Source of the DNA: RUG12783 sp946409545
GTDB lineage: Bacteria; Bacillota_I; Bacilli_A; RF39; UBA660
Length of the DNA stretch: 64,000 bases
NCBI GenBank assembly: GCA_946409545.1
Contig: CAMJWT010000003.1
Span: 1 to 64,000, forward strand
Direction of reading: 5' to 3'
This document shows, piece after piece, positions 1-7,731 of the stretch. Within the stretch, counting starts at the first letter, position 1, and the number at the start of each line of letters is the position of its first letter. A program made the translations under genes and the position numbers. The notes under the pieces were generated by a model. That model searched no databases. It worked only from the letters and a program-made list of their open reading frames with translations, and was not told the origin of the DNA.

Positions 1-1660
1 ATGGTCTGATGGTACAACAGCAAATAAGACATTTACGTGTAAAATAGCAAAATATAAACAAGCAAAACCAAATAATCCATGTGTTAGTGGATTAGTATAT
101 AATGCGGATGATCAAACTCTTATAAAGAGTAGTTTTGGAACAAATGGTAAGTATAGTTCTTTCACACCAAGTAAAGTTGTTTATACTTTTTCGCCTGTTA
201 CTGGAAAAGATGCGAAAACATATCCTGTATCATTTGATATAAGTGATAAAAATAATATTGAGTGGTCTGACGGAACAACTAGTGCTGTTTCATATAACTG
301 TAAGATAGATCCTTATAAATCTGATTACACTCCTAGTAGTCCATGTGTACCTAATCTTATATATAATGGAAACCATCAATATATTGTTGATATGTCTCCA
401 GCATCAACGATGGAAACTTCGTTAACACATCGAGTTATGTTAAGTAATTTATGGATTAATGTCTTTACAGCACATCCAATATATATAAAAGATGCTGGAA
501 CTTACGACGTAATATATCGACTTGCAAGTAGTAATTTCGTATGGGGTGATGGATCAACAGGTGCTAAGACATTTAAATGTACTATTAATAAAGCACCAGT
601 TAGCTGGGATAAAAATGGCGATTTTGATGTTGAGTATTGTGGTTATAATGGAAGTTGTTGTTCGTTATTATTAGCTCCAGAAGTATCTCCAAATGTTAAA
701 ACTGGTGAAAAAGTTTATTTGACAGGTAAAGTTGGTTCTTTAACAAGTTACGGAGCTTGGAAATATAATGTTAGTGTTAGTTTCTACAAAAATCAAACAG
801 GTGGCGCGGATATAAATAATTATTACATAACTAATCCTAATTCTACAGTTAATATTAATCAAGGTAAATCAACGATAGTTATTTCAACATCATCGGCTGA
901 AAAAACATATGATGGAACTCCTTTAACTAAGAAAGAATACTCTCCTAAAACTGAGTGTGGAGATACTGTAACAGCGGATATGAATAGTACTATAACTAAT
1001 GTTGGTGAAGTAAATAATGTAGCATCAAATGTAAAAGTAACATATGGTGGTAAAGACATGGCTAGTTATGTTACTATTACAAAACCTGCTGATAAGATAG
1101 GTAAATTAAAAATAAATAGAGCAAGAACAGCCACAACAGGTTCATGTAATTCTAATGCAACAGCAAATGGTAGTGATAGAATAGTTACAGGTGGATCTCA
1201 TGTAAATTATACAAATAATACAACAACATCAGCTGGAAATAAAACGGTTACTATTACACCACAATCAAATTATGCGTGGAGTGATGGTACGTATGCATCT
1301 AAAACGAAAACATGTTATGTTAAAGAACCTTGTACTTGGAAGTGGGTTGAAGATAGTACGGATTGGAATGTATCTAACTGCAAAAATAGCATTACTACTA
1401 CTGTAAAAAAGATATGTTCTAATTATACGGGTTCACCATATTCTTCAGTGTTGAAAATTCAATGTCAAACAGGGGGAGTATTTAATGGTGGCACATATAC
1501 TAAAGATAAAAAAGGTGATGCTAAAAAAGCTTGTGATAACGGTAAAACTGCAATTTGTTCATCAAGATGTGGTGGTCCGTATGTTAACCAATGTTATTGC
1601 ACAAATGAATCAGGAACGGAGAAGACAAAGAGAGTTACATCTTATTATAAATGTGTATAA
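1..1660 (+). CDS. Large extracellular repeat protein, 3' part only
   Basis: The reading frame (codons from base 2) is open from the left edge to TAA at 1658-1660, so this is the C-terminal part of a larger protein and the internal ATG at 392 is not its start. The visible ~550 residues hold two or three Ig-like modules of about 90 aa, each with a Pro-Cys near its start, a 'YNG/YNA' turn and an end of the form W-(S/G)-D-G-(S/T)-T followed by a Cys. Between them is an MBG/YDG-type segment ('KTYDGTPLT', about 900-930). The last ~110 residues contain about ten cysteines and no LPXTG or transmembrane anchor. It is probably a secreted adhesin or envelope protein whose cysteines form disulfides. Specific function is unknown. 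Confidence 0.75.
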   Translation, partial: WSDGTTANKTFTCKIAKYKQAKPNNPCVSGLVYNADDQTLIKSSFGTNGKYSSFTPSKVVYTFSPVTGKDAKTYPVSFDISDKNNIEWSDGTTSAVSYNCKIDPYKSDYTPSSPCVPNLIYNGNHQYIVDMSPASTMETSLTHRVMLSNLWINVFTAHPIYIKDAGTYDVIYRLASSNFVWGDGSTGAKTFKCTINKAPVSWDKNGDFDVEYCGYNGSCCSLLLAPEVSPNVKTGEKVYLTGKVGSLTSYGAWKYNVSVSFYKNQTGGADINNYYITNPNSTVNINQGKSTIVISTSSAEKTYDGTPLTKKEYSPKTECGDTVTADMNSTITNVGEVNNVASNVKVTYGGKDMASYVTITKPADKIGKLKINRARTATTGSCNSNATANGSDRIVTGGSHVNYTNNTTTSAGNKTVTITPQSNYAWSDGTYASKTKTCYVKEPCTWKWVEDSTDWNVSNCKNSITTTVKKICSNYTGSPYSSVLKIQCQTGGVFNGGTYTKDKKGDAKKACDNGKTAICSSRCGGPYVNQCYCTNESGTEKTKRVTSYYKCV

Positions 1661-1665
1661 AAGTA

Positions 1666-1700
1666 AACGAAAAGAAATAATTCTTTTCGTTCTTTTATTG
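1666..1700 (+). terminator. Rho-independent terminator of the surface protein gene
   Basis: A perfect 11-bp stem (AACGAAAAGAA at 1666-1676, TTCTTTTCGTT at 1681-1691) with an ATAA loop is followed by a T-rich tail. It starts 5 bp after the stop codon. Confidence 0.9.
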
Positions 1701-1735
1701 TAAATATATTACTAATAACAATTTTATATGTTTAT

Positions 1736-1767
1736 AAAAGGTAAAGACTCTTGTCTTTATCTTTTGT
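1736..1767 (+). terminator. Second hairpin in tandem, terminator-like
   Basis: AAAAGGTAAAGAC (1736-1748) pairs with GTCTTTATCTTTT (1753-1765) through a TCTT loop, with one G-U pair. It is a second terminator or a read-through barrier. Its 3' arm also contains the putative -35 of the next gene. Confidence 0.6.
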
Positions 1768-1779
1768 TTATTCTATAAT
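1751..1779 (+). promoter_or_regulatory. Promoter of the 1798 gene
   Basis: TTGTCT (1751-1756), a 17-bp spacer and TATAAT (1774-1779). The ribosome site GGAAAGGA follows at 1786-1793, so the untranslated leader is about a dozen bases. Confidence 0.65.
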
Positions 1780-1797
1780 GTCTTTGGAAAGGACTTT

Positions 1798-2133
1798 ATG
1801 AGAAACTATAGAATTTATTTACATGGTTTTCGTGATTTAGAAGATTATAGTTATGCCTTAAATACTAGATTGTATTTTAAATCTGAGTATCACGATCAAG
1901 AGGACTATATCATTCCAGTTAAGAGAGAAAAGAAGAAAAAAAGTCTATTTAGTAGACGAGATAAATCTCTTAGTGATAGTACTGTTGAAGAAAAATTTGT
2001 TACGATAAGAAGTAATTCTGATGCTAGTGCATATTTTAGAGCTGAATATCGTGGCAATCGTATTTCAGAAGATTGTTATGGTAATCTTATAGTTCCATAT
2101 TCTTATATGGATGATAAACCACGAACTAGGTAA
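1798..2133 (+). CDS. Hypothetical protein, 111 aa
   Basis: No family was recognised. The protein is soluble, with no signal peptide or membrane segment. It starts with a Tyr-rich stretch and has a very basic middle (KREKKKKSLFSRR, about residues 42-54) followed by an acidic/polar C-terminal half. The start is supported by an AAGGA ribosome site 4-8 bases upstream and a consensus promoter. It is a single-gene transcription unit bounded by terminators on both sides. Confidence 0.7.
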   Translation: MRNYRIYLHGFRDLEDYSYALNTRLYFKSEYHDQEDYIIPVKREKKKKSLFSRRDKSLSDSTVEEKFVTIRSNSDASAYFRAEYRGNRISEDCYGNLIVPYSYMDDKPRTR

Positions 2134-2141
2134 ATAACGAT

Positions 2142-2168
2142 AAAAAGTGTATTTTTACACTTTTTTTT
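2142..2168 (+). terminator. Rho-independent terminator
   Basis: AAAAAGTGTA (2142-2151), loop TTTT, TACACTTTTT (2156-2165), continuing into a run of T. Confidence 0.9.
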
Positions 2169-2206
2169 GTCTCATAAATTTGGTAAAATTATAATTGGTG
2201 AATAAT

Positions 2207-4360
2207 ATGAATAAGAATATAATAGATGAAATTGCAAATAACTTAAATATTAATGCTTGGCAAGTAGAAATAGTATTAAAATTACTTAGTGAAGGAAATA
2301 CTGTTCCTTTTATTGCAAGATATCGAAAAGAAGCCACAGGAGCTCTTGATGAAGAATTAATTAGAAAGATTGAAGAAACATATCTTTATCAAGAAAACTT
2401 ATTAAAAAGAAAAGAAGATGTTATAAGACTTATTGATGAAAAAGGTCTTCTTACTCCTGAACTTAAAGAAGAAATCTTAAAAGCTAGTAAGTTAGTTGAA
2501 GTTGAAGACTTATATCGTCCGTTTAAAGAAAAGAAAAAGACGAAAGCCACGGAAGCTATTAAAGCTGGTCTTGAACCACTTGCTAAAAGATGTATGAATT
2601 TAGATGAATTCAATTTTGAAGAAGAATCTAAAACATATATTAATGATATGGTTAAAACACAAGAGGAAGTTCGAACTGGTGTAATGTATATCATTGCTGA
2701 ATATATAAGTGATAATGCAACTTTTCGTAAATGGATAAGGGCTTTTATCTTTAATAATGCAAATATTATTTCTAAAAAGAAAAAGAGTGCAGTTGATGAT
2801 AAAGATTTATATAAAAATTATTATGATTTTGCATCAAAAGTTAAAGGTATTAAAAGTTATCGTGTATTAGCAATTAATCGTGGTGAAACAGAAAAAATAT
2901 TAACGGTTACTTTTGATTATCCAGAAGAAAAGATTCTTGAATATTTAGAAAATAAAATAATTAAAAAACATGTATCTTATGAAAGTTTATTTATTGATGC
3001 TATTAAAGACAGTATGGATCGATTAATTCTTCCATCAGTTGAAAGAGAAATAAGAAGTGAGATGACAGATCGCGCTAGCGAAGATGCTATTAAAAGTTTT
3101 GCAAGCAATTTAGAAGCGTTACTTATGACACCACCTCTTAAAGAAAAAGTTATTCTTGCACTTGACCCTGCATATCGAACAGGTTGCAAGTTAGCGGTTC
3201 TTGATAAAAATGGTAATCCACAAGAAATTGCTGTTATATACCCAACACCACCAATGAACAAAATTCTTGAAAGCAAAAGAATTGTTCTTGATTTAATTAA
3301 TAAATATCATGTTGATGTTGTAGCTATTGGTAATGGAACTGCATCTCGTGAAAGTGAAGCTTTTATCGCAGATACTTTAAAAGAAGTAAGTTTCCCAGTA
3401 AGTTATGTTATGGTTAATGAAGCAGGAGCTTCTGTTTATTCAGCATCTCCATTAGGCATAGAGGAATTTCCCGACTTAACAGTTGAAAAAAGAAGTGCAA
3501 TTAGTATTGGAAGACGACTTCAAGATAGTTTATCAGAGCTTGTTAAAATTGATCCAAAGAGTATTGGTGTTGGATTATATCAACACGATGTTAAAGAAAA
3601 AGAACTATCAGATACTTTAGATTTTACGGTTACGAAAGCCGTTAATAAAGTAGGTGTTAATGTTAATACAGCGTCCCCATCACTACTTAAATATGTATCA
3701 GGTCTTAATAAACGTAGTATTGAAGGTATTATTAATTATCGACTTGAAAAACATGGTATTAATAATCGTAATGAATTAAAGAAAATAAGTGGTGTTACCG
3801 ATAAAGTTTATGAACAATCTGTTGGTTTCTTAAGAATTATTAATGGTGATAACCCTCTTGATAAAACAAGTATTCATCCTGATAATTATTCTGATGCTGA
3901 AAAAATCTTAAATAAATTATCTTTATCTCATGATGATATTGGTAAAGATGTTATGATAGAAAAACTTAATAATGTTAATTTAGATGAAATAAGAGAAGAA
4001 GTAGGACTTGATAAATATACTTTTGATGATATTATTGAAGATTTTAGAAAACCTAATCGAGATCCTCGCGATGATGCACCACCAGTTGTCCTAAAAAGTG
4101 ATGTATTAACTATTGATGATTTATCGATTGGTATGGAATTAACAGGTACCGTAAGAAATGTTGTTCCATTTGGGTTATTTATTGATATTGGATTACATAA
4201 TGATGGCCTTGCACATATTAGTAAGTTATCTAAAAATTATGTAAAAGATCCAAGTGATTTATTCCAAGTTGGTGATATTGTTACATGTTATGTACATGAT
4301 ATTGATAAAAAGAATGAAAAAGTAAGTTTAAGCTTACTAAAGGAGGATAAGAATGGATAA
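2207..4360 (+). CDS. tex: Tex family S1 RNA-binding transcription accessory protein
   Basis: This is a nucleic-acid-binding protein of the Tex/YhgF family, implicated in transcription and RNA metabolism. About 717 residues is close to the usual family length. The order is an N-terminal helical Tex region with the conserved 'PFIARYRKEATGALDE', a YqgF/RNase H-like domain from about residue 316 ('ALDPAYRTG'), helix-hairpin-helix elements near 484 ('NVNTASPSLL'), and a C-terminal S1 domain from about 638 ('GTVRNVVPFGLFIDIG'). In-frame TTG (2195) and GTG (2198) lie upstream, but the GGTGA ribosome site (2197-2201) fits ATG 2207. An extended -10 (TGG-TAAAAT, 2181-2189) lies just upstream. Its end overlaps the next gene by 8 bp, suggesting co-translation. 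Confidence 0.93.
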   Translation: MNKNIIDEIANNLNINAWQVEIVLKLLSEGNTVPFIARYRKEATGALDEELIRKIEETYLYQENLLKRKEDVIRLIDEKGLLTPELKEEILKASKLVEVEDLYRPFKEKKKTKATEAIKAGLEPLAKRCMNLDEFNFEEESKTYINDMVKTQEEVRTGVMYIIAEYISDNATFRKWIRAFIFNNANIISKKKKSAVDDKDLYKNYYDFASKVKGIKSYRVLAINRGETEKILTVTFDYPEEKILEYLENKIIKKHVSYESLFIDAIKDSMDRLILPSVEREIRSEMTDRASEDAIKSFASNLEALLMTPPLKEKVILALDPAYRTGCKLAVLDKNGNPQEIAVIYPTPPMNKILESKRIVLDLINKYHVDVVAIGNGTASRESEAFIADTLKEVSFPVSYVMVNEAGASVYSASPLGIEEFPDLTVEKRSAISIGRRLQDSLSELVKIDPKSIGVGLYQHDVKEKELSDTLDFTVTKAVNKVGVNVNTASPSLLKYVSGLNKRSIEGIINYRLEKHGINNRNELKKISGVTDKVYEQSVGFLRIINGDNPLDKTSIHPDNYSDAEKILNKLSLSHDDIGKDVMIEKLNNVNLDEIREEVGLDKYTFDDIIEDFRKPNRDPRDDAPPVVLKSDVLTIDDLSIGMELTGTVRNVVPFGLFIDIGLHNDGLAHISKLSKNYVKDPSDLFQVGDIVTCYVHDIDKKNEKVSLSLLKEDKNG

Positions 4361-5960
4361 AATATATATCTTTGGACATAAAAATCCTGATACTGATTCG
4401 GTTACATCTGCAATTAGCCTATCTTATCTTCGTAATTTAGATCACAAAAATACGGTTCCGATGATTTTAGGGGAAATAAATAATGAGACAAAGTTTGTTC
4501 TTGATTATTTTAAAGTTCCAAAACCAAAGTATTTAAATGATGTTAAACTTCAAGTAAAAGATTTAAATTATCAAAAAGATTGTTTTCTATGTGAAGATAA
4601 TACTTTAGATGAATTATATCGTTACATGGAAGATAATGGTGTATCAGCAGTACCAGTTTGTAGCAAACAACATAAATATCGTGGTATTATTACTCTAAAA
4701 GAATTAATAAAAATTGTTATTGATCCCCATTATAGTGAATTATATTCATCATATCAAAATATTCTTGATTTAGTTCGTGGTGTTGAAGTAACAAAATTCC
4801 TAGATGAAGTTAAAGGAACTATTAAATACTTTAATGTCAAAGGATATGATGGTGATAGTATTTTATCAAATAAAGATATTTTGCTTGTTGGTAATGATAT
4901 ATCCAAAGTCCAAGAAGGTATTAAAAACAAAGTACAATTGATTATTATGGTTGGAAGACGTAATCTAGATAAATCCGTTATTACTCATGCTAAACGTAAT
5001 AAAGTTAGTATTATTTTAACAATGCAAGACACAATCTTCGTATCAAGAAAATTAGTATTAAGTAATTATTTAAAAGGTGTTGTTAATACTAAAAGAGAAT
5101 CAATTGATGAAAATACTTATTTAAATGATTTTTTAGTTCATTTTAATAAATATAAACATCATAATTATCCAATTGTTGATCGAAAAGGAAAAGTATTAGG
5201 ATTATTATCTAGTCAAGATATTAATGATCGTAAGAAAAAACAAGTTATTTTAGTTGATCATAATGAGATTGATCAAAGTGTTGATGGCTTAGAAGAAGCT
5301 AAAATATTAGAAATTGTTGATCATCATAAAGTAGGCGGAATTAATTCTAGTGAACCAATTAATATAAGAAATATGGCAGTAGGTAGTACTAATACCATTC
5401 TTTATGAAATGTATAAAGAATTAAAGATTAATCCACCTCATGATATTGCAGGTCTTATGATGGCAGGTATTATTTCGGATACGCTACTATTCCATTCGCC
5501 TACAACAACGGAGTTGGATAAAGAAGCTGTTAATGAATTATCGATAATTTGTAAAGTTGATCCTAAAGAATTTAGTAAAAAAATGTTTTTACAAGCAGCT
5601 AGTATTGAAGGTAAAACAATTGAAGAAATTATATATAATGACTTTAAAGCATTCAATATTAATAAATATAAGATTGGTATTGGTCAAATGACTGTTATTG
5701 ATTTAAATGATGTTATGAAAAATAGAGTTCGTTATATTAAAACAATTGATAAACTTGCTAAAGATAATGATTATGATATTTTTATGTTTTGTGTAACTGA
5801 TATTATCAATAATAATACTTATGTTTTATATAATGAAGCTGCTAAAAATGTATTAGAAACAGTCTTTGAAATCAATCATATCGATCAAGGATTCTGTTTA
5901 AGAGGAGTAGTATCTCGTAAGAAACAAATTATCCCTCTATTAATGGATGAATTAAATTAA
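4353..5960 (+). CDS. ppaC: Mn-dependent inorganic pyrophosphatase with CBS/DRTGG insert
   Basis: Family II (DHH) pyrophosphatase, hydrolysing pyrophosphate to phosphate in the cytosol. The metal-binding 'GHKNPDTDS' lies at residues 8-16, and 'VDHNEIDQ' (~300) and 'VDHHKVGG' (~323) supply the DHH signatures. The DHH domain is interrupted by a long insert: a CBS half near 75-120, a DRTGG-like region near 150-240 and a second CBS near 250-300. In studied relatives this insert binds adenine nucleotides and controls activity. The length of 535 aa fits the CBS-containing subclass. The ribosome site AGGAGGAT (4341-4347) lies inside the end of tex, with which it forms a two-gene operon. Confidence 0.92.
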   Translation: MDKIYIFGHKNPDTDSVTSAISLSYLRNLDHKNTVPMILGEINNETKFVLDYFKVPKPKYLNDVKLQVKDLNYQKDCFLCEDNTLDELYRYMEDNGVSAVPVCSKQHKYRGIITLKELIKIVIDPHYSELYSSYQNILDLVRGVEVTKFLDEVKGTIKYFNVKGYDGDSILSNKDILLVGNDISKVQEGIKNKVQLIIMVGRRNLDKSVITHAKRNKVSIILTMQDTIFVSRKLVLSNYLKGVVNTKRESIDENTYLNDFLVHFNKYKHHNYPIVDRKGKVLGLLSSQDINDRKKKQVILVDHNEIDQSVDGLEEAKILEIVDHHKVGGINSSEPINIRNMAVGSTNTILYEMYKELKINPPHDIAGLMMAGIISDTLLFHSPTTTELDKEAVNELSIICKVDPKEFSKKMFLQAASIEGKTIEEIIYNDFKAFNINKYKIGIGQMTVIDLNDVMKNRVRYIKTIDKLAKDNDYDIFMFCVTDIINNNTYVLYNEAAKNVLETVFEINHIDQGFCLRGVVSRKKQIIPLLMDELN

Positions 5961-5962
5961 TC

Positions 5963-5990
5963 TTGAAAAGAAATAAAAATAATGTATAAT
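5963..5990 (+). promoter_or_regulatory. Promoter for the yceD-rpmF operon
   Basis: TTGAAA (5963-5968), 16-bp spacer, TATAAT (5985-5990). GGTGAT and ATG 6008 follow within 20 bp. Confidence 0.65.
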
Positions 5991-6007
5991 TATCTAGTGG
6001 TGATTTT

Positions 6008-6445
6008 ATGGAAATAGATTTGCGTAAATTAAACTATACAGATGCAATTGATATTGATACAAAGGTTGAATATAAAGATGAAGATATTAAAGATAGTGGT
6101 ATCATTCATTTAGATAATGTTTATGCCAAAGGAACAATTAAATCAGATATGGAATATAACTATGATGTTAATATTAATTTATCTGGTGTTATGACATTAA
6201 TTGATGCCATAACAGGAGAAGAAGTTCCATATGAATTTAATACCGAAATTGAAGAAAAATTAGAAAATTCCTTAATAACACTTGATTTAATTGCATTTTT
6301 ATGGCAATATATTGTATTGGAAATTCCTATGCGTTTTACTTTATCAAATGAAGAATTAAGTATTCATAATAAAGATTATCAAGTAATTAGTGAAGAGGAA
6401 TATAAAAAAGAGAAGAATAATCCATTTAAAGATTTTCATCTTTAG
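6008..6445 (+). CDS. YceD family (DUF177) protein
   Basis: A small acidic protein (145 aa) of the YceD/DUF177 family. It lies directly upstream of rpmF, the classic arrangement in bacteria and chloroplast-derived lineages, where relatives have been linked to 23S rRNA accumulation and ribosome assembly. The sequence shows the central beta-rich part ('DVNINLSGVMTLIDAITGEEV') and a C-terminal acidic segment. Here the Cys pair found in some relatives is absent. The ribosome site GGTGAT precedes ATG. The gap to rpmF is 18 bp, so the two are co-transcribed. Confidence 0.85.
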   Translation: MEIDLRKLNYTDAIDIDTKVEYKDEDIKDSGIIHLDNVYAKGTIKSDMEYNYDVNINLSGVMTLIDAITGEEVPYEFNTEIEEKLENSLITLDLIAFLWQYIVLEIPMRFTLSNEELSIHNKDYQVISEEEYKKEKNNPFKDFHL

Positions 6446-6463
6446 TAGGAAAGGAGTGAAATC

Positions 6464-6646
6464 ATGGCAGTACCATTTAGAAAGGTATCAAAAACAAGAC
6501 AAAGAACAAGAAGAGCTCATATGGCTTTAACAAAAAAGACCGTAACTGCTTGTCCAAATTGTGGTGAAATGATTAAACCACATCGTGTATGTCCAAAATG
6601 TGGATACTATAAGAAAGAAGAAGTAATTAAGAAAGAAGCTGAATAA
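6464..6646 (+). CDS. rpmF: 50S ribosomal protein L32
   Basis: 60 aa, the usual L32 length. The N-terminus (MAVPFRKVSKTRQRTRRAH) is typical and basic, followed by a zinc ribbon with two CxxC pairs (CPNC and CPKC). This makes it the zinc-binding (C+) form. The strong ribosome site AAGGAGTG precedes ATG 6464. It is transcribed with the yceD-like gene, and its stop codon lies inside the following terminator. Confidence 0.97.
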   Translation: MAVPFRKVSKTRQRTRRAHMALTKKTVTACPNCGEMIKPHRVCPKCGYYKKEEVIKKEAE

Positions 6647-6656
6647 GCTTCTTTTT
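6632..6656 (+). terminator. Terminator overlapping the end of rpmF
   Basis: AAAGAAGCT (6632-6640) and AGCTTCTTT (6646-6654) around a GAATA loop, then T-rich sequence. The left arm is coding sequence of L32. Confidence 0.8.
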
Positions 6657-6663
6657 AATTATA

Positions 6664-6692
6664 TTGTAATAAAAACTTCTTTATGTTATTAT
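6664..6692 (+). promoter_or_regulatory. Probable promoter of the 6711 gene
   Basis: TTGTAA (6664-6669), 17-bp spacer, TATTAT (6687-6692). Confidence 0.5.
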
Positions 6693-6710
6693 ATTAACTT
6701 GTGGGGAGTT

Positions 6711-7121
6711 ATGGAAAACAAAGAAAAAGTAAAAAATAATTATAATAAAATTATAGAGAATTTAGAAAGAAGATTAGATAAAGTTAAAAATGATAAAAAA
6801 CTATATCATAAATTAAAAAATATTTTAGCAATTGCATCAATTATTATTTTATCATTTGGACTTTGGCCAGTTGCTATTGTTGGCTTTCTATCAATGGTTA
6901 TATGTTATTTAAATGAAGATAAGAAAAGTAAAGATTATAATAATTTAATTCAAAAGTTAGAAGATAGTTATTTTTCTTTACAAACTATTGAAGAAAAAGA
7001 ACAAGAAGAACAAGTACAAGAAGTTAAAGAAGAAAGTGCATCACAAGAGAAAGAAGATTATCCAATACTTCAAGTATTGTATGGAGAAAATGATGATAAC
7101 AAAGTATATCGTAAAAGATGA
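6711..7121 (+). CDS. Small membrane protein with coiled-coil flanks
   Basis: No named family was recognised. The protein has about 137 aa: an N-terminal basic coiled coil (residues 1-35), two closely spaced hydrophobic helices (about 40-72, 'ILAIASIIILSFGLWPVAI'), a second charged segment, and a Glu/Gln-rich tail (about 95-120). A TTG at 6699 is in frame, but GGGGAG sits right before ATG 6711, which I prefer. It overlaps the next gene, which has the same layout (hydrophobic pair between charged helices), so the two may be diverged paralogues or partners in a complex. Confidence 0.6.
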   Translation: MENKEKVKNNYNKIIENLERRLDKVKNDKKLYHKLKNILAIASIIILSFGLWPVAIVGFLSMVICYLNEDKKSKDYNNLIQKLEDSYFSLQTIEEKEQEEQVQEVKEESASQEKEDYPILQVLYGENDDNKVYRKR

Positions 7122-7653
7122 TAATATCTTTCTTTATGAAAATGAAGATTTAGTTTGTACTCTTCCTAATAATTCTAATAATTTGAAACTAGCTAAACTT
7201 TATAATGATCAAGTTTTTATTGATAAAGATATTATGAAGAGTAGTAAAGAAAGTGATTATTATAATGATTATTGTAAAAAAGGTGCTAAGTATTCATTAA
7301 TATGTATTATTATTTTATTTATATCAAATCTTTTACAACTACCTCTTGTTAATTTATTAGCTTTTTATCTTACAGGGCTTAATGTTATTGCGTTTATGAT
7401 AAGTAAGGGTAGATTAAGAAGAAGTGATGATCGATTATCTTATTTAAAAAAGATTAAAAATGATATTGAAAATAAGATAGTAGAAATAGAGAATAGTAAA
7501 AGTGAAGAAAGAGTTGATAATCTTCAATTAACTTTTTCGGATGAACAAATTGTTGAAGATCATAAAAACTGGGTTACTAATTATGGAGACACTTATGATT
7601 ATTCTAGTGATATTGATACCATTAGAAATAATAAAGTTTTAATAAAAAAATAG
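7093..7653 (+). CDS. Small membrane protein, partner of the 6711 gene
   Basis: No family was recognised. The frame is open back to 6988, but the upstream part only mirrors the Glu/Lys-rich tail of the preceding gene in another frame. GGAG at 7083-7086 fits a start at ATG 7093 (or 7090), giving about 187 aa and a 29-bp overlap with the upstream gene. It has a hydrophilic N-terminal ~65 residues, two membrane helices ('LICIIILFISNLLQLPLV' and following), then a charged helical C-terminus. It is translationally coupled to the 6711 gene. Confidence 0.6.
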   Translation: MITKYIVKDDNIFLYENEDLVCTLPNNSNNLKLAKLYNDQVFIDKDIMKSSKESDYYNDYCKKGAKYSLICIIILFISNLLQLPLVNLLAFYLTGLNVIAFMISKGRLRRSDDRLSYLKKIKNDIENKIVEIENSKSEERVDNLQLTFSDEQIVEDHKNWVTNYGDTYDYSSDIDTIRNNKVLIKK

Positions 7654-7661
7654 TGTTAAGT

Positions 7662-7697
7662 AAAAAACAAACTATGATGAATTAGTTTGTTTTTTTT
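7662..7697 (+). terminator. Rho-independent terminator
   Basis: A 13-bp stem (7662-7674 with 7683-7695, core CAAACTA/TAGTTTG) and an 8-nt loop, ending in a long T run. Confidence 0.9.
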
Positions 7698-7714
7698 ATT
7701 TGCTAATATATAAT
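7687..7714 (+). promoter_or_regulatory. Promoter of the 7732 gene, -35 inside the terminator
   Basis: TTGTTT (7687-7692, in the 3' arm of the terminator), 16-bp spacer, TATAAT (7709-7714), then the AGAGGTG ribosome site. Confidence 0.6.
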
Positions 7715-7731
7715 AAAAATAGAGGTGTAGT

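Larger units (their letters stand above)
7645..7731 (+). repeat. Duplicated terminator-promoter segment, copy 1
   Basis: The stretch from the stop codon (AATAGTGTTAA), through a CAAACTA hairpin, the T run, TAATATATAAT and AATAGAGGTG, recurs at 9200-9283 with small differences. Both copies precede a gene for a membrane-anchored surface protein. Confidence 0.75.

Noticed and set aside
6988..7092. N-terminal Lys-rich extension of the 7093 gene
   Set aside because: Only mirrors the Glu/Gln tail of the 6711 gene in another frame; the ribosome site fits 7093.
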